Numbered from the stretch's first letter, positions 17,478 to 27,128 are shown. The stretch: 37,212 nucleotides of DNA from DATNPH01 sp036703315 (GCA_036703315.1 DATNPH010000039.1:1-37212), one strand, 5' to 3'. Notes: generated by a model not told the origin, from the sequence alone. Program-made: numbers and translations.

Positions 17478-18236
17478 ATGGTACAACAACTACCAACTGA
17501 GGCAGCATCAGCGATTATCTACCCCGACAGCGACAGTCAACCGATGGCAGACAACACTAAACAATTCCGTTGGATTGTAGTCATTAAAGAAAATTTAGAA
17601 ATCCTGTTTGCCGCTGTTGCTGATGTATTTATCGCTGGCGACCTCCTTTGGTATCCCGTTGAGGGAGATAATAAAACTCGTCAAGCACCGGATGCCATGG
17701 TCGTCTTTGGCAGACCGAAAGGAGATAGGGGTTCCTATAAACAATGGGAAGAAGACAACATCGCTCCCCAAGTCGTCTTTGAAATCTTATCTCCTGGAAA
17801 CCGACTCAAAGAGATGACCAAGAAACTCCACTTTTACGAACGCTATGGCGTGGAGGAGTATTACATCTATGATCCAGACCGAATAGATTTGGTTGGCTTA
17901 CAGCGTTCTGGAGACAAGTTAGACGTGATTGAGGAGATCAATGGTTGGGTCAGTCCCCGCTTAGGGATACGGTTTGAGTTGAAACCAGACACCCTGGAAA
18001 TTTTCTCACCCTCAGGAGGGCGGTTTCTCACCACTGTTGAACTGGATCAACTACGAGAGCAGGAACATCAACGTGCCGAGCAAGAACGCCAACGCGCCGA
18101 GCAACAGAGTCAACGTGCCGAGCAAGAACGCCAACGTGCAGATGAGGCACTTGCTCAACTCGAACAGGAACAACAGCGTTATCAAGCTTTGTTAGAACAG
18201 TTACGAGAACGGGGTATTGACCCAGAACAGCTGTAA
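17478..18236 (+). CDS. Uma2 (DUF820) family protein with coiled-coil tail
   Basis: From ATG 17478 the protein is 252 residues; a TTG at 17424 would add 18 unlikely residues. Residues about 20-180 form the Uma2 PD-(D/E)xK nuclease-like domain: Asp72 (QAPDAMVVFG), Glu102 (VVFEILSPGN) and Lys116 (KKLHFYERYGVEEYY) match the catalytic pattern. Residues about 190-245 are charged heptads (RAEQERQ, RAEQQSQ) predicted to form a coiled coil, then the end ERGIDPEQL. The family is greatly expanded in cyanobacteria; no cellular role is firmly known. The tail repeats are nearly identical at DNA level (18069-18089 equals 18111-18131). Confidence 0.9.
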   Translation: MVQQLPTEAASAIIYPDSDSQPMADNTKQFRWIVVIKENLEILFAAVADVFIAGDLLWYPVEGDNKTRQAPDAMVVFGRPKGDRGSYKQWEEDNIAPQVVFEILSPGNRLKEMTKKLHFYERYGVEEYYIYDPDRIDLVGLQRSGDKLDVIEEINGWVSPRLGIRFELKPDTLEIFSPSGGRFLTTVELDQLREQEHQRAEQERQRAEQQSQRAEQERQRADEALAQLEQEQQRYQALLEQLRERGIDPEQL

Positions 18237-18252
18237 GAGCAGGTTTTTATAA

Positions 18253-18273
18253 GGGCACGATACTATCGTGCTC
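18253..18273. repeat. Dispersed palindrome, copy 1
   Basis: GGGCACGATA, a single C, then TATCGTGCTC pair over ten positions with one G-T. The core CACGATA/TATCGTG matches the palindrome at 27343-27369. It lies 16 bp after the Uma2 stop and might also serve as its transcription end. Confidence 0.65.
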
Positions 18274-18405
18274 CTACGGTGTAATGAATGCAACGAAAAA
18301 TGCTATGGCGATCGCGCTTAGCTGAAAATCTTGAAATAACTTCATAGGTAGAATCGCCCGCAGTATGAAGCGATTTCGCCTGCCTTTCTTCCTGGCTTGA
18401 ATGAC

Positions 18406-18438
18406 AAAAAAAACGCCTAACTCTCTAGAGCCAGGCGT
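18406..18438 (-). terminator. Rho-independent terminator of ndhB
   Basis: Read on the minus strand, ACGCCT pairs with AGGCGT (outer arms at 18413-18418 and 18433-18438), with an inner CTCT/AGAG pair, and is followed by eight Ts (18406-18413). It starts 22 bp after the ndhB stop. Confidence 0.85.
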
Positions 18439-18459
18439 CTTGCAAAAATCACGGTAATC

Positions 18460-20031
18460 TTAGCTTTCAGGCTTCAAATCCGGAATTGACTGAGCGCTAA
18501 TAGCTGGTTGCCGATGACTAATCACAGCTTGTTGCAATATTGGGGTACGGCTGACGGAACTGTTCGCCAAAGTAAACAACGGGTTTGACAGAATTCCCGC
18601 CAGAGAAGTTGCTAGCAGCGTTAGCACCAAACTCACTTGCAAGGGACGCATACCCGGAAGGTTCCAGCGGATTTCTGGGTAATTCTTCACAGCGTCGGAC
18701 ATTTCTTGTGGTTCTTTAACTACCATCATCTTGACGACGCGGATGTAGTAGTAAATCGACACTACAGTGGCAATCAGACCCAGCAAGACTAAACCATATA
18801 GTCCCGCTTGCCAACCTGCCCAGAATAGGTAGATTTTACCGAAGAAGCCTGCCAGAGGCGGAATTCCACCTAAGGAGAGTAAACAAAGGCTTAAGCACAG
18901 CGTCAGGAGAGGGTCTTTTTGATAGAGACCAGCATATTCGCTAATCTGGTCAGTTCCCGTGCGGAGCGTGAAAAGAATGACGCAGGCAAAGCCGCCTAGG
19001 TTCATGAACAAATAGACCAGTAGGTAAAATATCATACTGGCGTAACCAGCATCAGTCCCTGCAATTAAACCAATCATGACGAATCCAGCCTGGGCTATGG
19101 AAGAATAGGCTAGGAGACGCTTCATGCTAGTTTGGGTTAGGGCAACGACGTTCCCCAAAACCAGACTCAAGATAGTAAGGGCAGTGAAGACAAAATGCCA
19201 CTGTTCTGTAACCAAGGGGAAAGCCGTTGTCAACAGACGAATGGCTAGAGCAAAACCAGCTGCTTTGGAACCGACGGAGAGGAAGGCAACGACTGGAGTA
19301 GGAGAACCTTCGTAAACGTCAGGTGTCCATTGATGGAAGGGAACGGCTGAGATTTTGAAGGCAATACCCGCGATCGCAAATACCAAAGCAATCAAAATCC
19401 CTAGGGATTGACCCGCCTCTAGAGACGCTGCACCCTGAGCGATCGCATTTAAGTTCGTCTCTCCTCCAGACAGACCATACAACAACGAGACGCCATATAA
19501 AAAGACGGCTGAACTCGATGCTCCAATCAGCAAGTACTTCAAAGCTGCCTCATTGGAACGGGGGTCACGCTTCATGTAACCCGTCAGTAGGTAAGATGAA
19601 ATACTCAGGGTTTCCAGTGAGATAAAAATCGCTACCAGTTCATTGGCTCCTGATAGGAACATCGCTCCCAAGGTAGCTGTGAGCAGAATGCTGATAAATT
19701 CTGCTAAAGAGGTACCAGCCTGCTGCACGTAGCGAATTGACATCAAAATCGTTACAGCCGTTGACAAGGCAATGATGCCTCGAAACGCCACACTCATGGC
19801 GTCACCGTTGAAGCTCCCCAGAAAGGCGATGGGATTCGTAACATCCCATTCGTAATACAGGACAACTAGGGCACTCAGCAGACCCCCAATTGCCACATAG
19901 GGAAGTGCTGGAGCAGCCCTCCTGCCAGAAATTAGGTCAATTACTAAAACCAGCAAGAGGGTAATCAGTACAATTCCCTCCGGCAAAATTATCCCAGTAT
20001 TCAGCTGGGCAGCAAGATTGGCAAAATCCAT
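18460..20031 (-). CDS. ndhB: NAD(P)H-quinone oxidoreductase subunit 2 (NdhB)
   Basis: The 523-residue protein is a full-length NdhB, the NuoN homologue of the thylakoid NDH-1 complex. NDH-1 takes electrons from ferredoxin to plastoquinone, pumps protons and supports respiration, cyclic flow and CO2 uptake. Around 14 hydrophobic helices are visible. Typical segments are SISSYLLTGYMKRDPRSNEA, KISAVPFHQWTPDVYEGSPT (the broken helix of the proton channel) and KRLLAYSSIAQAGFVMIGL. The N-terminus (MDFANLAAQLNTGIILPEG) is the usual one. It is a single gene, as is normal for cyanobacterial ndhB, and ends with its own terminator. Confidence 0.97.
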   Translation of the reverse strand: MDFANLAAQLNTGIILPEGIVLITLLLVLVIDLISGRRAAPALPYVAIGGLLSALVVLYYEWDVTNPIAFLGSFNGDAMSVAFRGIIALSTAVTILMSIRYVQQAGTSLAEFISILLTATLGAMFLSGANELVAIFISLETLSISSYLLTGYMKRDPRSNEAALKYLLIGASSSAVFLYGVSLLYGLSGGETNLNAIAQGAASLEAGQSLGILIALVFAIAGIAFKISAVPFHQWTPDVYEGSPTPVVAFLSVGSKAAGFALAIRLLTTAFPLVTEQWHFVFTALTILSLVLGNVVALTQTSMKRLLAYSSIAQAGFVMIGLIAGTDAGYASMIFYLLVYLFMNLGGFACVILFTLRTGTDQISEYAGLYQKDPLLTLCLSLCLLSLGGIPPLAGFFGKIYLFWAGWQAGLYGLVLLGLIATVVSIYYYIRVVKMMVVKEPQEMSDAVKNYPEIRWNLPGMRPLQVSLVLTLLATSLAGILSNPLFTLANSSVSRTPILQQAVISHRQPAISAQSIPDLKPES

Positions 20032-20163
20032 AGGTTCTATAGCTATTGTCTATGGTTATGTCGGTATTAACATTAACTTTTTTATCTTATCGATGATTGG
20101 AACCAGTTGGTCAGAAACATTCCCCTCAGTTCTATAATTTGGGTCTGTGACTTAGATGACAAT

Positions 20164-21225
20164 TCAAGTTTGCTGGAGAAATTCCTCTGGATCAATTCCC
20201 CAATTCACCCAACGAATTGCTGCATGAGCTGATTCAATATCAGGTGGCACTCGTAAGGCATGAATTCTTCTCGTGCTAGGACAAGTCATTTTCAACAAAT
20301 AAATTGGCTCTTCTAGCGCTTTATCAACAGCAGCATCAATTTTTAATAGTGTGTATTCCTGCCAAAAATATACTAACTGCGTTTGCAACTCTCGGCAAAT
20401 TCTGGTATAGCCAATTTGTTGAATTAGTACTTGCCTAACTTCTACATTTTTCTCTTCTAAGAGCCAGCGCGATTGCCACTGTGTAGAAGGTAGTTGTCCG
20501 TATTTTTTAGGTAAACTTACACCATGATAGGAGTACAGAGTGTAGCCATCCGCAAACTGAATTGCGGGTTCTCCTTCAGCGTGTAAGCGATTTTCGTCGT
20601 CTAAAGAGAGTTTAATAGGGCGATCGCAAATCAAGCAAACCCTATCAAACTTTAATCGGAAAACCCAACCACACTCGTTACTCGTTGAGTAGTGATTGAT
20701 AGACTTCCCAGGTAGCTTGATCGTGAGCCAAACCTAAAACAGAAATACAAAAGTCGAACCATATGCCATACGAAATCGATACAGATTCGGATTTCTGTTC
20801 AATGTAGTGGTAGCAGTCATAAGCAAAGAATGGCTCAGCTATTTGTTGCCACAATTGTTTCCATAATTGATTCTCTATTTGACTACGTAGTTGGATAAGT
20901 AGTCGCCCATATAGTTTTTTCCGCAGCGGAAAAACTTGATCGTATAGTTGGTTGTGTTGTTGCCACCACTGTTGAGTTTTCAATTGGTTCTCCCGTTGGC
21001 TTGGAGTACTCTCTTAGGCGGCGTAAGGGCTATCAAAAAAAGAATTTTCTTAGGTTCTGGCAAACCCATTAGAGCATAGGCGGCTTTGACGGCTAAACAT
21101 GCTTTTTGACGAGCAATTGGCTTGGTGGAAAGTGCGATCGCTTTGTCTCTATAAACTGAAATAAGCGCTTCTTGCTCAGGTGTCAGCTTGTCAATCAGCG
21201 ACCTATCTCCATCCCGGCGGCTCAT
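20164..21225 (-). pseudogene. Broken DUF6745-family gene (three fragments)
   Basis: Three successive minus-strand frames are pieces of one protein: 21225-20980 (KLTPEQEALISVYRDK, then AVKAAYALMGLPEPK), 20983-20678, and 20634-20164 (CDRPIKLSLDDENRLHAEGE to GIDPEEFLQQT). From memory of the family these are the start, middle and end of a DUF6745 protein. Lesion 1: a run of seven As at 21035-21041 seems one base short; adding one restores FFDSPYAA. Lesion 2: an in-frame TAA at 21014-21016 follows. Lesion 3: ACTCGTT is duplicated at 20673-20679 and 20680-20686; removing one copy joins LLNE to CGWVFRLKF and on into fragment 3. The sum is shorter than I would expect, so an internal deletion is likely too. 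The family's function is unknown. Confidence 0.8.
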
Positions 21226-21508
21226 ATTCTCGCTGAATCAGCACCATCCAACTGCCGTCGGGAATTTGAATTTCCTTATGCTCTTCGTGAGTCAACGTTG
21301 CAGTCTGTGAAAGCACCCGCAGATGGAGTGTGTCATTTTGTTGGTACAATTCTGCCTGTCCTTGGCTGATGCAGTGCTTGTGTCGTGTTACCTCGCCTTC
21401 TGCTAAGGTCAAGTGAGGCAGCTTTTGTCCTAACCCCTCTAGAGCGGCTTCGTTACCAGTCTCCCGTACAGGTACTAAAATGACATCGCCTTGTCGAATC
21501 GGTTGCAT
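21203..21508 (-). CDS. Conserved small protein paired with DUF6745
   Basis: From ATG 21508 the protein is 101 residues (MQPIRQGDVILVPVRETGNE). An in-frame TTG at 21580 would add 24 residues without support. The sequence is beta-rich: QGDVILVPV, LAEGEVTRHKHCI and ATLTHEEHKEIQIPDGSWMV suggest a small barrel with histidines near residues 45-47 and 77-80. I recall such proteins encoded directly before DUF6745 genes, but have no function for them. Its end overlaps the pseudogene start by 23 bp, so the two were one translation-coupled unit. This partner is intact. Confidence 0.7.
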   Translation of the reverse strand: MQPIRQGDVILVPVRETGNEAALEGLGQKLPHLTLAEGEVTRHKHCISQGQAELYQQNDTLHLRVLSQTATLTHEEHKEIQIPDGSWMVLIQREYEPPGWR

Positions 21509-21949
21509 AGATTTATTCCTCAATATGCATGTAGTACGTTGTAGTATGATTGGACTAGCAAGATTGTTGAATTGCAGCACTCCATAATTGCTGGTTACAA
21601 CCCTGTAACATTGACTAACTAGTACGTTTCAAACACTTCGCCATGCCATAATCCCCGTTTGACCCGACGTTGGCACTTATTCTGGCACAATCCGGAGAAG
21701 AGGGGGTCGCCATTGATATCAGCTATAAGTAGAGTCAAGATACATTTAGCAAGAAGGCTGGCGATTCTGTGCCAGGAGCCTCTACGTGTGAGCGTAGCGA
21801 GACCTAGTCTAGCCGAGCGATCGCGTCAACACACGCTACCCTTTAAACATCGTTTCATTGGTCTGTTTTTAAAATTTCTCTTGACATTTTGCCCTCTCTT
21901 CATCAAATTTGTTTGACTGTCTAGCCAGCTGCTATTTTCCGGAAGTGCC
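21509..21949. other. Leader region before topA, no gene seen
   Basis: This 441-bp divergent gap should hold the promoters of topA and of the 101-aa gene. At about 21778-21840 there is GC-rich repeat-like sequence (GTGTGAGCGTAGCGAGAC, then a HIP1 site) of the type scattered through cyanobacterial spacers. An open frame at 21659-21916 has no recognisable content. Confidence 0.5.
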
Positions 21950-24646
21950 ATGTCAACCCTCGTCATTGTTGAATCTCCCACTAAAGCACGTACCATCCGC
22001 AACTACTTGCCCTCCAGCTATCGCGTTGAGGCATCGATGGGACATGTTCGTGACCTCCCTCAATCCGCCACTGAAATTCCGCCATCCGTCAAAGAGGAAC
22101 CTTGGGCGCAGTTAGGGGTAAATGTGGAGCATCACTTTGAACCTCTGTATGTTGTTCCTAAAGACAAAAAGAAAGTCGTTCAGCAGCTCAAAGATGCCCT
22201 GAAAGATGCCAAAGAGCTAATTCTCGCAACAGACGAAGACCGAGAAGGAGAAAGCATCAGTTGGCATCTGCTGCAAGTGCTGAAGCCAAAAGTTCCCACG
22301 AAGCGGATGGTGTTTCATGAAATCACCGAGGAAGCCATTAAAAAGGCTCTGAAGAACTGCCGTAGTATCGACGAACAGCTGGTACACGCCCAAGAAACAC
22401 GACGAATTTTAGACCGCCTAGTGGGTTATACCCTCTCTCCCCTGCTGTGGAAGAAAATTGCTTGGGGCTTGTCGGCTGGTCGTGTCCAGTCGGTAGCCGT
22501 GCGGCTGTTGGTTAATAGAGAACGTCAACGTCGGGCTTTCCGTCAGGGTGGTTACTGGGATTTAAAAGCTCTCCTAGAGCAAGCGAAAACCCCTTTTGAT
22601 TCACGGCTGGTAACTGTGGCGGGCGTTAAGATCGCAACGGGTAGCGACTTCGATCCCAATACAGGTCAAATTATTGCAGGTCGGCAGGTAAGATTACTCA
22701 GTGAAGTTGAAGCTAGAGAACTGCAAGAACGCTTAACTGGCAAAACTTGGACAGTTAGTGACATCGAAGAACGGCCCGTCACCCGTAAACCAGCTGCACC
22801 ATTTACCACTTCAACGCTACAACAGGAGGCAAACCGGAAACTGCGCCTATCGGCTCGTGATACGATGCGGACGGCTCAAAGTCTGTATGAGCAGGGGTAT
22901 ATTACCTATATGCGGACAGACTCGGTGCATTTGTCTGAGCAGGCGATCGCGGCAGCACGCAGCTGCGTCGAGCAAAAGTACGGCAAACAATACCTAAGCC
23001 CACAACCGCGCCAGTACACGACGAAAAGCAAAGGCGCTCAAGAAGCCCACGAAGCCATTCGCCCTGCTGGTCATACGTTCCGTACTCCAAAAGAAACCGG
23101 TTTGAGCGGTCGAGACCTGGCACTTTACGACCTAATTTGGAAGCGCACTGTCGCCACCCAAATGGCGGACTCCCAGCAAACCCAAATCACGGTACAGCTG
23201 CAAGTCGAAGAGGCTGGTTTTCGTTCCAGTGGTAAGCGTATCGATTTCCCTGGTTATTTACGCGCCTATGTCGAAGGTTCTGATGATCCAGATGCGGCTT
23301 TAGAAGACCAGGAAGTGATTTTGCCGCCCCTCAAGGTGGGGGATCATCCCAACTGCCTGAAACTCGCAGCAGACGGTCACGAAACTCAGCCTCCAGCACG
23401 CTATACCGAAGCCTCTTTGGTAAAAACGCTCGAAAGCGAAGGTATTGGCCGTCCGAGTACCTATGCCAGTATCATTGGCACAATCATCGACCGAGGCTAC
23501 GCCCAGATGAACAGTAACGCCTTGGTTCCTACCTTCACCGCATTTGCGGTCACGGGTTTACTGGAAAAGTACTTTCCCAACCTTGTGAATACTAGCTTCA
23601 CCTCTCAGATGGAGCAGACCCTTGATGAAATTTCTACCGGAGAAGCCGAATGGCTTCCCTACTTACAGGAATTTTACTTGGGGGAGAAAGGACTGGAGAC
23701 TCAGGTAAAAGAACAAGAAAGCCAAATCGACCCTAATGAAGCCCGAACTGTTGAACTGGAAAATATAGACGCCAAAGTCAGGATTGGTCGGTTTGGTGCT
23801 TACATCGAAGCGGAAAATGGCGATGGTATAGTAACAGCTTCGATCCCTAAAGACCTAACCCCAGCAGAACTTGACCCGGAGCAAGTAGAGGTATTGCTGC
23901 GGCAGAAAACAGAAGGGCCAGATAAGGTCGGAATGCATCCAGAAATCGGTGAACCAATTTACGTCCTAATTGGTCCTTATGGTCCTTATGTCCGGCTGGG
24001 TGATATCTCTGAGGAGAATAAAAAACCGAAGCAGGCTTCTCTACCCAAAGGCGTCAATATTGAGGATGTGACGTTGGAGATGGCAGTAGGACTACTGTCT
24101 CTGCCTCGTAATTTAGGCATCCATCCTGCCACAGGCGGCAAGATCCAGGCAGGGTTAGGACGCTTTGGTCCCTATGTTGTTCATGACTTGGGTAAGGAAG
24201 GGAAAGAGTATCGATCGCTCAAAGCGGGCGACGACATATTGACAATTGAGCTAGGACGTGCAATAGAGCTACTGTCTGAACCTAAGAAGGGACGCGGCGG
24301 GGGCGCAAGCAAGTCGAAGAAGCCTTTACGAGAACTGGGTACACATCCAGAAGATAACGAACCCGTGAATATCTACGATGGTCCTTATGGTCCCTATGTA
24401 AAGCATGGGAAAACAAATGCTTCTCTGCCTGAAGGTCAATCCGTGGAAGGCATAACCCTGGAAACCGCACTGGAGATTTTAAAAGCCAAGGCGTCTACGA
24501 AGAAATCGGGTAGCAAGTCGAGTAAGTCATCTAGTTCAACTAAGAGTAAGTCAACCGGGACATCGTCTAGTAGCAAGACAACCACGAAAAAGACAACCGC
24601 CTCGACTAGCAAGAAGAAAACTTCAACATCTAGCCGTTCGAGCTGA
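21950..24646 (+). CDS. topA: DNA topoisomerase I (type IA)
   Basis: The 898-residue enzyme relaxes negative supercoils. The Toprim domain begins MSTLVIVESPTKARTI, with the metal-binding acidic cluster TDEDREGE at 94-101. SAGRVQSVAVRL (175-186) is the conserved DNA-gate segment. The catalytic tyrosine is Tyr320 in GYITYMRTDS, matching Tyr319 of E. coli. After about residue 600 come three or more copies of the topoisomerase C-terminal repeat (cores such as GPYGPYVRLG, GRFGPYVVHD and GPYGPYVKHG). These replace the zinc ribbons of E. coli TopA, as is usual in cyanobacteria. The last 60 residues are almost only Ser, Lys and Thr, a flexible tail likely to bind DNA. Confidence 0.97.
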   Translation: MSTLVIVESPTKARTIRNYLPSSYRVEASMGHVRDLPQSATEIPPSVKEEPWAQLGVNVEHHFEPLYVVPKDKKKVVQQLKDALKDAKELILATDEDREGESISWHLLQVLKPKVPTKRMVFHEITEEAIKKALKNCRSIDEQLVHAQETRRILDRLVGYTLSPLLWKKIAWGLSAGRVQSVAVRLLVNRERQRRAFRQGGYWDLKALLEQAKTPFDSRLVTVAGVKIATGSDFDPNTGQIIAGRQVRLLSEVEARELQERLTGKTWTVSDIEERPVTRKPAAPFTTSTLQQEANRKLRLSARDTMRTAQSLYEQGYITYMRTDSVHLSEQAIAAARSCVEQKYGKQYLSPQPRQYTTKSKGAQEAHEAIRPAGHTFRTPKETGLSGRDLALYDLIWKRTVATQMADSQQTQITVQLQVEEAGFRSSGKRIDFPGYLRAYVEGSDDPDAALEDQEVILPPLKVGDHPNCLKLAADGHETQPPARYTEASLVKTLESEGIGRPSTYASIIGTIIDRGYAQMNSNALVPTFTAFAVTGLLEKYFPNLVNTSFTSQMEQTLDEISTGEAEWLPYLQEFYLGEKGLETQVKEQESQIDPNEARTVELENIDAKVRIGRFGAYIEAENGDGIVTASIPKDLTPAELDPEQVEVLLRQKTEGPDKVGMHPEIGEPIYVLIGPYGPYVRLGDISEENKKPKQASLPKGVNIEDVTLEMAVGLLSLPRNLGIHPATGGKIQAGLGRFGPYVVHDLGKEGKEYRSLKAGDDILTIELGRAIELLSEPKKGRGGGASKSKKPLRELGTHPEDNEPVNIYDGPYGPYVKHGKTNASLPEGQSVEGITLETALEILKAKASTKKSGSKSSKSSSSTKSKSTGTSSSSKTTTKKTTASTSKKKTSTSSRSS

Positions 24647-24963
24647 AGCGTCAGAGCTATCAGATTTTGTGACTTGATGATGGGGTAGGGTGTGATGCCT
24701 ACCTCATTTAATCACTGTTGTCTATGTCACTCAATAGAGAATCAATGAAGCGGCCTACAGTAGCATTCCCTTATCCTTAGGGGTGGCTGTTGGCCTCCTA
24801 TACCTTTGGTATCCGATAAATTTTCCAGTAATCAACCCCAGACTATAAACCTACAAAATATGTAAATTAATATTACAAACCCTTTAAAAATATATTGAGA
24901 AATGCGCCAAATCTGAGTGAGGAGCTTATCCTTAAAATTTAAAGAAATGTGTCGAGGAATATC
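24647..24963. other. Gap after topA
   Basis: This 317-bp gap holds the probable topA terminator (24680-24710) and AT-rich sequence before the next small gene. GAGGA at about 24952 is a good ribosome-binding site for the ATG at 24964. Nothing else is recognised. Confidence 0.55.
24680..24710 (+). terminator. Candidate topA terminator
   Basis: ATGGGGTAGG (24680-24689) pairs with CCTACCTCAT (24698-24707) over ten positions with one G-T, around an eight-base loop. A short TT run follows. It begins 33 bp after the topA stop. Confidence 0.6.
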
Positions 24964-25275
24964 ATGGATAAATTTAGCAAGTATCGCCTTACCTGTACTC
25001 TCAGCTTTGGCGATATATATGGACAAATCATCGTTTGGTTAATAGTCATTTTCCTGAGCCTCGCCTCTTCGCTAGCGCTTTGGAGTGCCGATCGCCATAT
25101 TTACGCCTTAGCTACCGTAGGACTGATTCTGGTACTGTCTCTGCCGTTCTTGCTGTTTGCCTTCGTGACCACACTGCTAAACCATATTGAGCTGTCTCCA
25201 ATGAGCCAAGACCAAACAACTGAGACAGTCCGTGGAAATTCGCCTAACCAGAAACCACTTGAGGCAACAAGCTGA
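24964..25275 (+). CDS. Small membrane protein, unknown function
   Basis: The 103-residue product has two hydrophobic helices, about 20-42 (IIVWLIVIFLSLASSLALW) and 48-73 (IYALATVGLILVLSLPFLLF). A polar, disordered C-terminal tail (SQDQTTETVRGNSPNQKPLE) follows. ATG 24964 is preferred over GTG 24949 because GAGGA sits six bases upstream of it. I do not recognise the family. It is followed by a strong terminator, so it seems to be expressed on its own. Confidence 0.7.
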   Translation: MDKFSKYRLTCTLSFGDIYGQIIVWLIVIFLSLASSLALWSADRHIYALATVGLILVLSLPFLLFAFVTTLLNHIELSPMSQDQTTETVRGNSPNQKPLEATS

Positions 25276-25325
25276 TTTGATTTTAGATTTTAGATTTGGG
25301 ATTGAAGTTGAAAACCTTTAAAAAG

Positions 25326-25352
25326 TTCCCTACCCAAAGGTAGGGAATTTTT
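25326..25352 (+). terminator. Rho-independent terminator
   Basis: TTCCCTACC (25326-25334), loop CAAA, GGTAGGGAA (25339-25347), then five Ts. It is a perfect 9-bp stem that ends the small membrane protein transcript before sdhA. Confidence 0.9.
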
Positions 25353-25400
25353 ATTAGTGCCAAGATAGAAACCAACAGGATTCTAGATTTCGGACTGAAA

Positions 25401-27128
25401 ATGCAAGAACACGATGTCGTTATTGTCGGAGGCGGTTTAGCTGGGTGTCGTGCTGCCTTAGAGATTAAACGGCTTAACCCCAGCTTGGATGTCGCCCTTG
25501 TTGCAAAAACTCACCCAATTCGTTCCCACTCAGTCGCGGCACAAGGCGGTATGGCTGCGACGCTGAAAAATGTGGATGTTGAAGATAGTTGGGAAGCCCA
25601 TGCCTTTGACACAGTTAAGGGTTCCGACTATCTGGCAGACCAAGATGCTGTGGAAATCCTCACCCGCGAAGCTCCAGATGTAGTCATTGATTTGGAGCAT
25701 ATGGGGGTACTGTTTTCCCGTTTGCCTGATGGGCGGATTGCTCAACGTGCGTTTGGAGGACATTCTCATCGGCGTACCTGCTATGCCGCCGACAAGACCG
25801 GTCACGCCATCCTGCACGAACTGGTCAATAATCTAAGGCATAACGGTGTCCGTATCTACGATGAATGGTACGTGATGCAGCTCATCTTGGAAGATGCCCA
25901 GGCAAAAGGTGTTGTGATGTTCCACATCCGAGACGCTCAGCTTTTGGTAGTACGGGCAAAAGCCGTGATGTTTGCCACTGGTGGTTATGGGCGGGTGTAC
26001 AACACAACATCGAATGATTATGCCTCTACTGGGGATGGTCTGGCCATGTCAGCCGTTGCTGGTGTGCCATTGGAGGATATGGAGTTTGTGCAGTTTCACC
26101 CGACAGGTTTGTATCCCGTTGGGGTCTTAATTTCTGAGGCGGTACGAGGCGAGGGGGCGTATCTGATCAACTCACAAGGCGATCGCTTTATGGCGAACTA
26201 TGCTCCCAGTCGAATGGAACTCGCGCCTCGTGATATTACCTCAAGAGCGATCGCCCGTGAAATTCGTGCAGGTCGAGGTGTTCATCCTGATGGCAGTGCT
26301 GGTGGCCCTTGTGTCTATCTTGATCTGCGCCACATGGGCAAAGAAAAGATTATGAGTCGAGTTCCCTTCTGTTGGGAGGAAGCACACCGCCTAGTGGGTG
26401 TTGACGCTGTCCATCAGCCAATGCCTGTGCGACCTACGGTTCACTACTCGATGGGTGGGATACCTGTAAACACTGATGGACAGGTACGGAGTGGTCCCGA
26501 TAGCCTGATTGAGGGCTTCTTTGCTGCTGGGGAAACAGCCTGTGTTTCTGTGCACGGGGCAAATCGACTAGGGAGTAATTCTCTATTGGAGTGCGTCGTC
26601 TACGGCAGAAGAACGGGGGCGGCGATCGCACGCTACGTCCAAAACCGCAAATTGCCGGAAATCGACGAGCGCTCCTACCTCCATGCTGCCCAGGAACAAA
26701 TAAACGCTCTGTTGAACCAATCGGGAACAACTCGAATAGCTCAACTGCGTCAAACCTTCCAAGACTGCATGACCGAATACTGTGGCGTTTTCCGCACTCA
26801 AGAGTTAATGCACGAAGGCTTAAATCAGCTCAAACAGCTGCAACAACAGTACCAGCAAATTTACTTGGATGATAAAGGCAGCTGCTGGAATAGTGAACTC
26901 TTTGAAGCTTTGGAACTTCGCAGCTTGATGGTAGTTGGAGAAATTATCTTGACTTCTGCTCTGAATCGGCAAGAAAGCCGGGGTGCCCACTTCCGGGAGG
27001 ATTATCCTGAGCGGGACGATGCTAATTTCCTTAAACATACACTGGCTTACTATTCGCCTGCTGGCATTGATTTGAACTATCAACCCGTAGTGATTACGAT
27101 GTTTGAGCCGCAAGAGCGAAAGTATTAA
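25401..27128 (+). CDS. sdhA: Succinate dehydrogenase/fumarate reductase flavoprotein subunit
   Basis: The 575-residue protein oxidises succinate to fumarate, giving electrons to plastoquinone. The FAD-binding Rossmann motif is VVIVGGGLAGCRAALEI (6-22). RSHSVAAQGGMAA (41-53) carries His43, the usual site of covalent FAD attachment. FVQFHPTGLYP and VRGEGAYLINSQGDRF hold substrate-binding and catalytic residues. TVHYSMGGIPVN and HGANRLGSNSLLECVVYGRR complete the capping and FAD domains. There is no sdhB or membrane-anchor gene next to it, which is common in cyanobacteria where these genes are scattered. Length and motifs are complete. Confidence 0.94.
   Translation: MQEHDVVIVGGGLAGCRAALEIKRLNPSLDVALVAKTHPIRSHSVAAQGGMAATLKNVDVEDSWEAHAFDTVKGSDYLADQDAVEILTREAPDVVIDLEHMGVLFSRLPDGRIAQRAFGGHSHRRTCYAADKTGHAILHELVNNLRHNGVRIYDEWYVMQLILEDAQAKGVVMFHIRDAQLLVVRAKAVMFATGGYGRVYNTTSNDYASTGDGLAMSAVAGVPLEDMEFVQFHPTGLYPVGVLISEAVRGEGAYLINSQGDRFMANYAPSRMELAPRDITSRAIAREIRAGRGVHPDGSAGGPCVYLDLRHMGKEKIMSRVPFCWEEAHRLVGVDAVHQPMPVRPTVHYSMGGIPVNTDGQVRSGPDSLIEGFFAAGETACVSVHGANRLGSNSLLECVVYGRRTGAAIARYVQNRKLPEIDERSYLHAAQEQINALLNQSGTTRIAQLRQTFQDCMTEYCGVFRTQELMHEGLNQLKQLQQQYQQIYLDDKGSCWNSELFEALELRSLMVVGEIILTSALNRQESRGAHFREDYPERDDANFLKHTLAYYSPAGIDLNYQPVVITMFEPQERKY

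Noticed and set aside
25401..27128. Aspartate oxidase (NadB) as an alternative identity
   Set aside because: Length (575), the RSHSVAAQGG covalent-FAD motif and the C-terminal domain fit SdhA/FrdA better than NadB, though the families are related.
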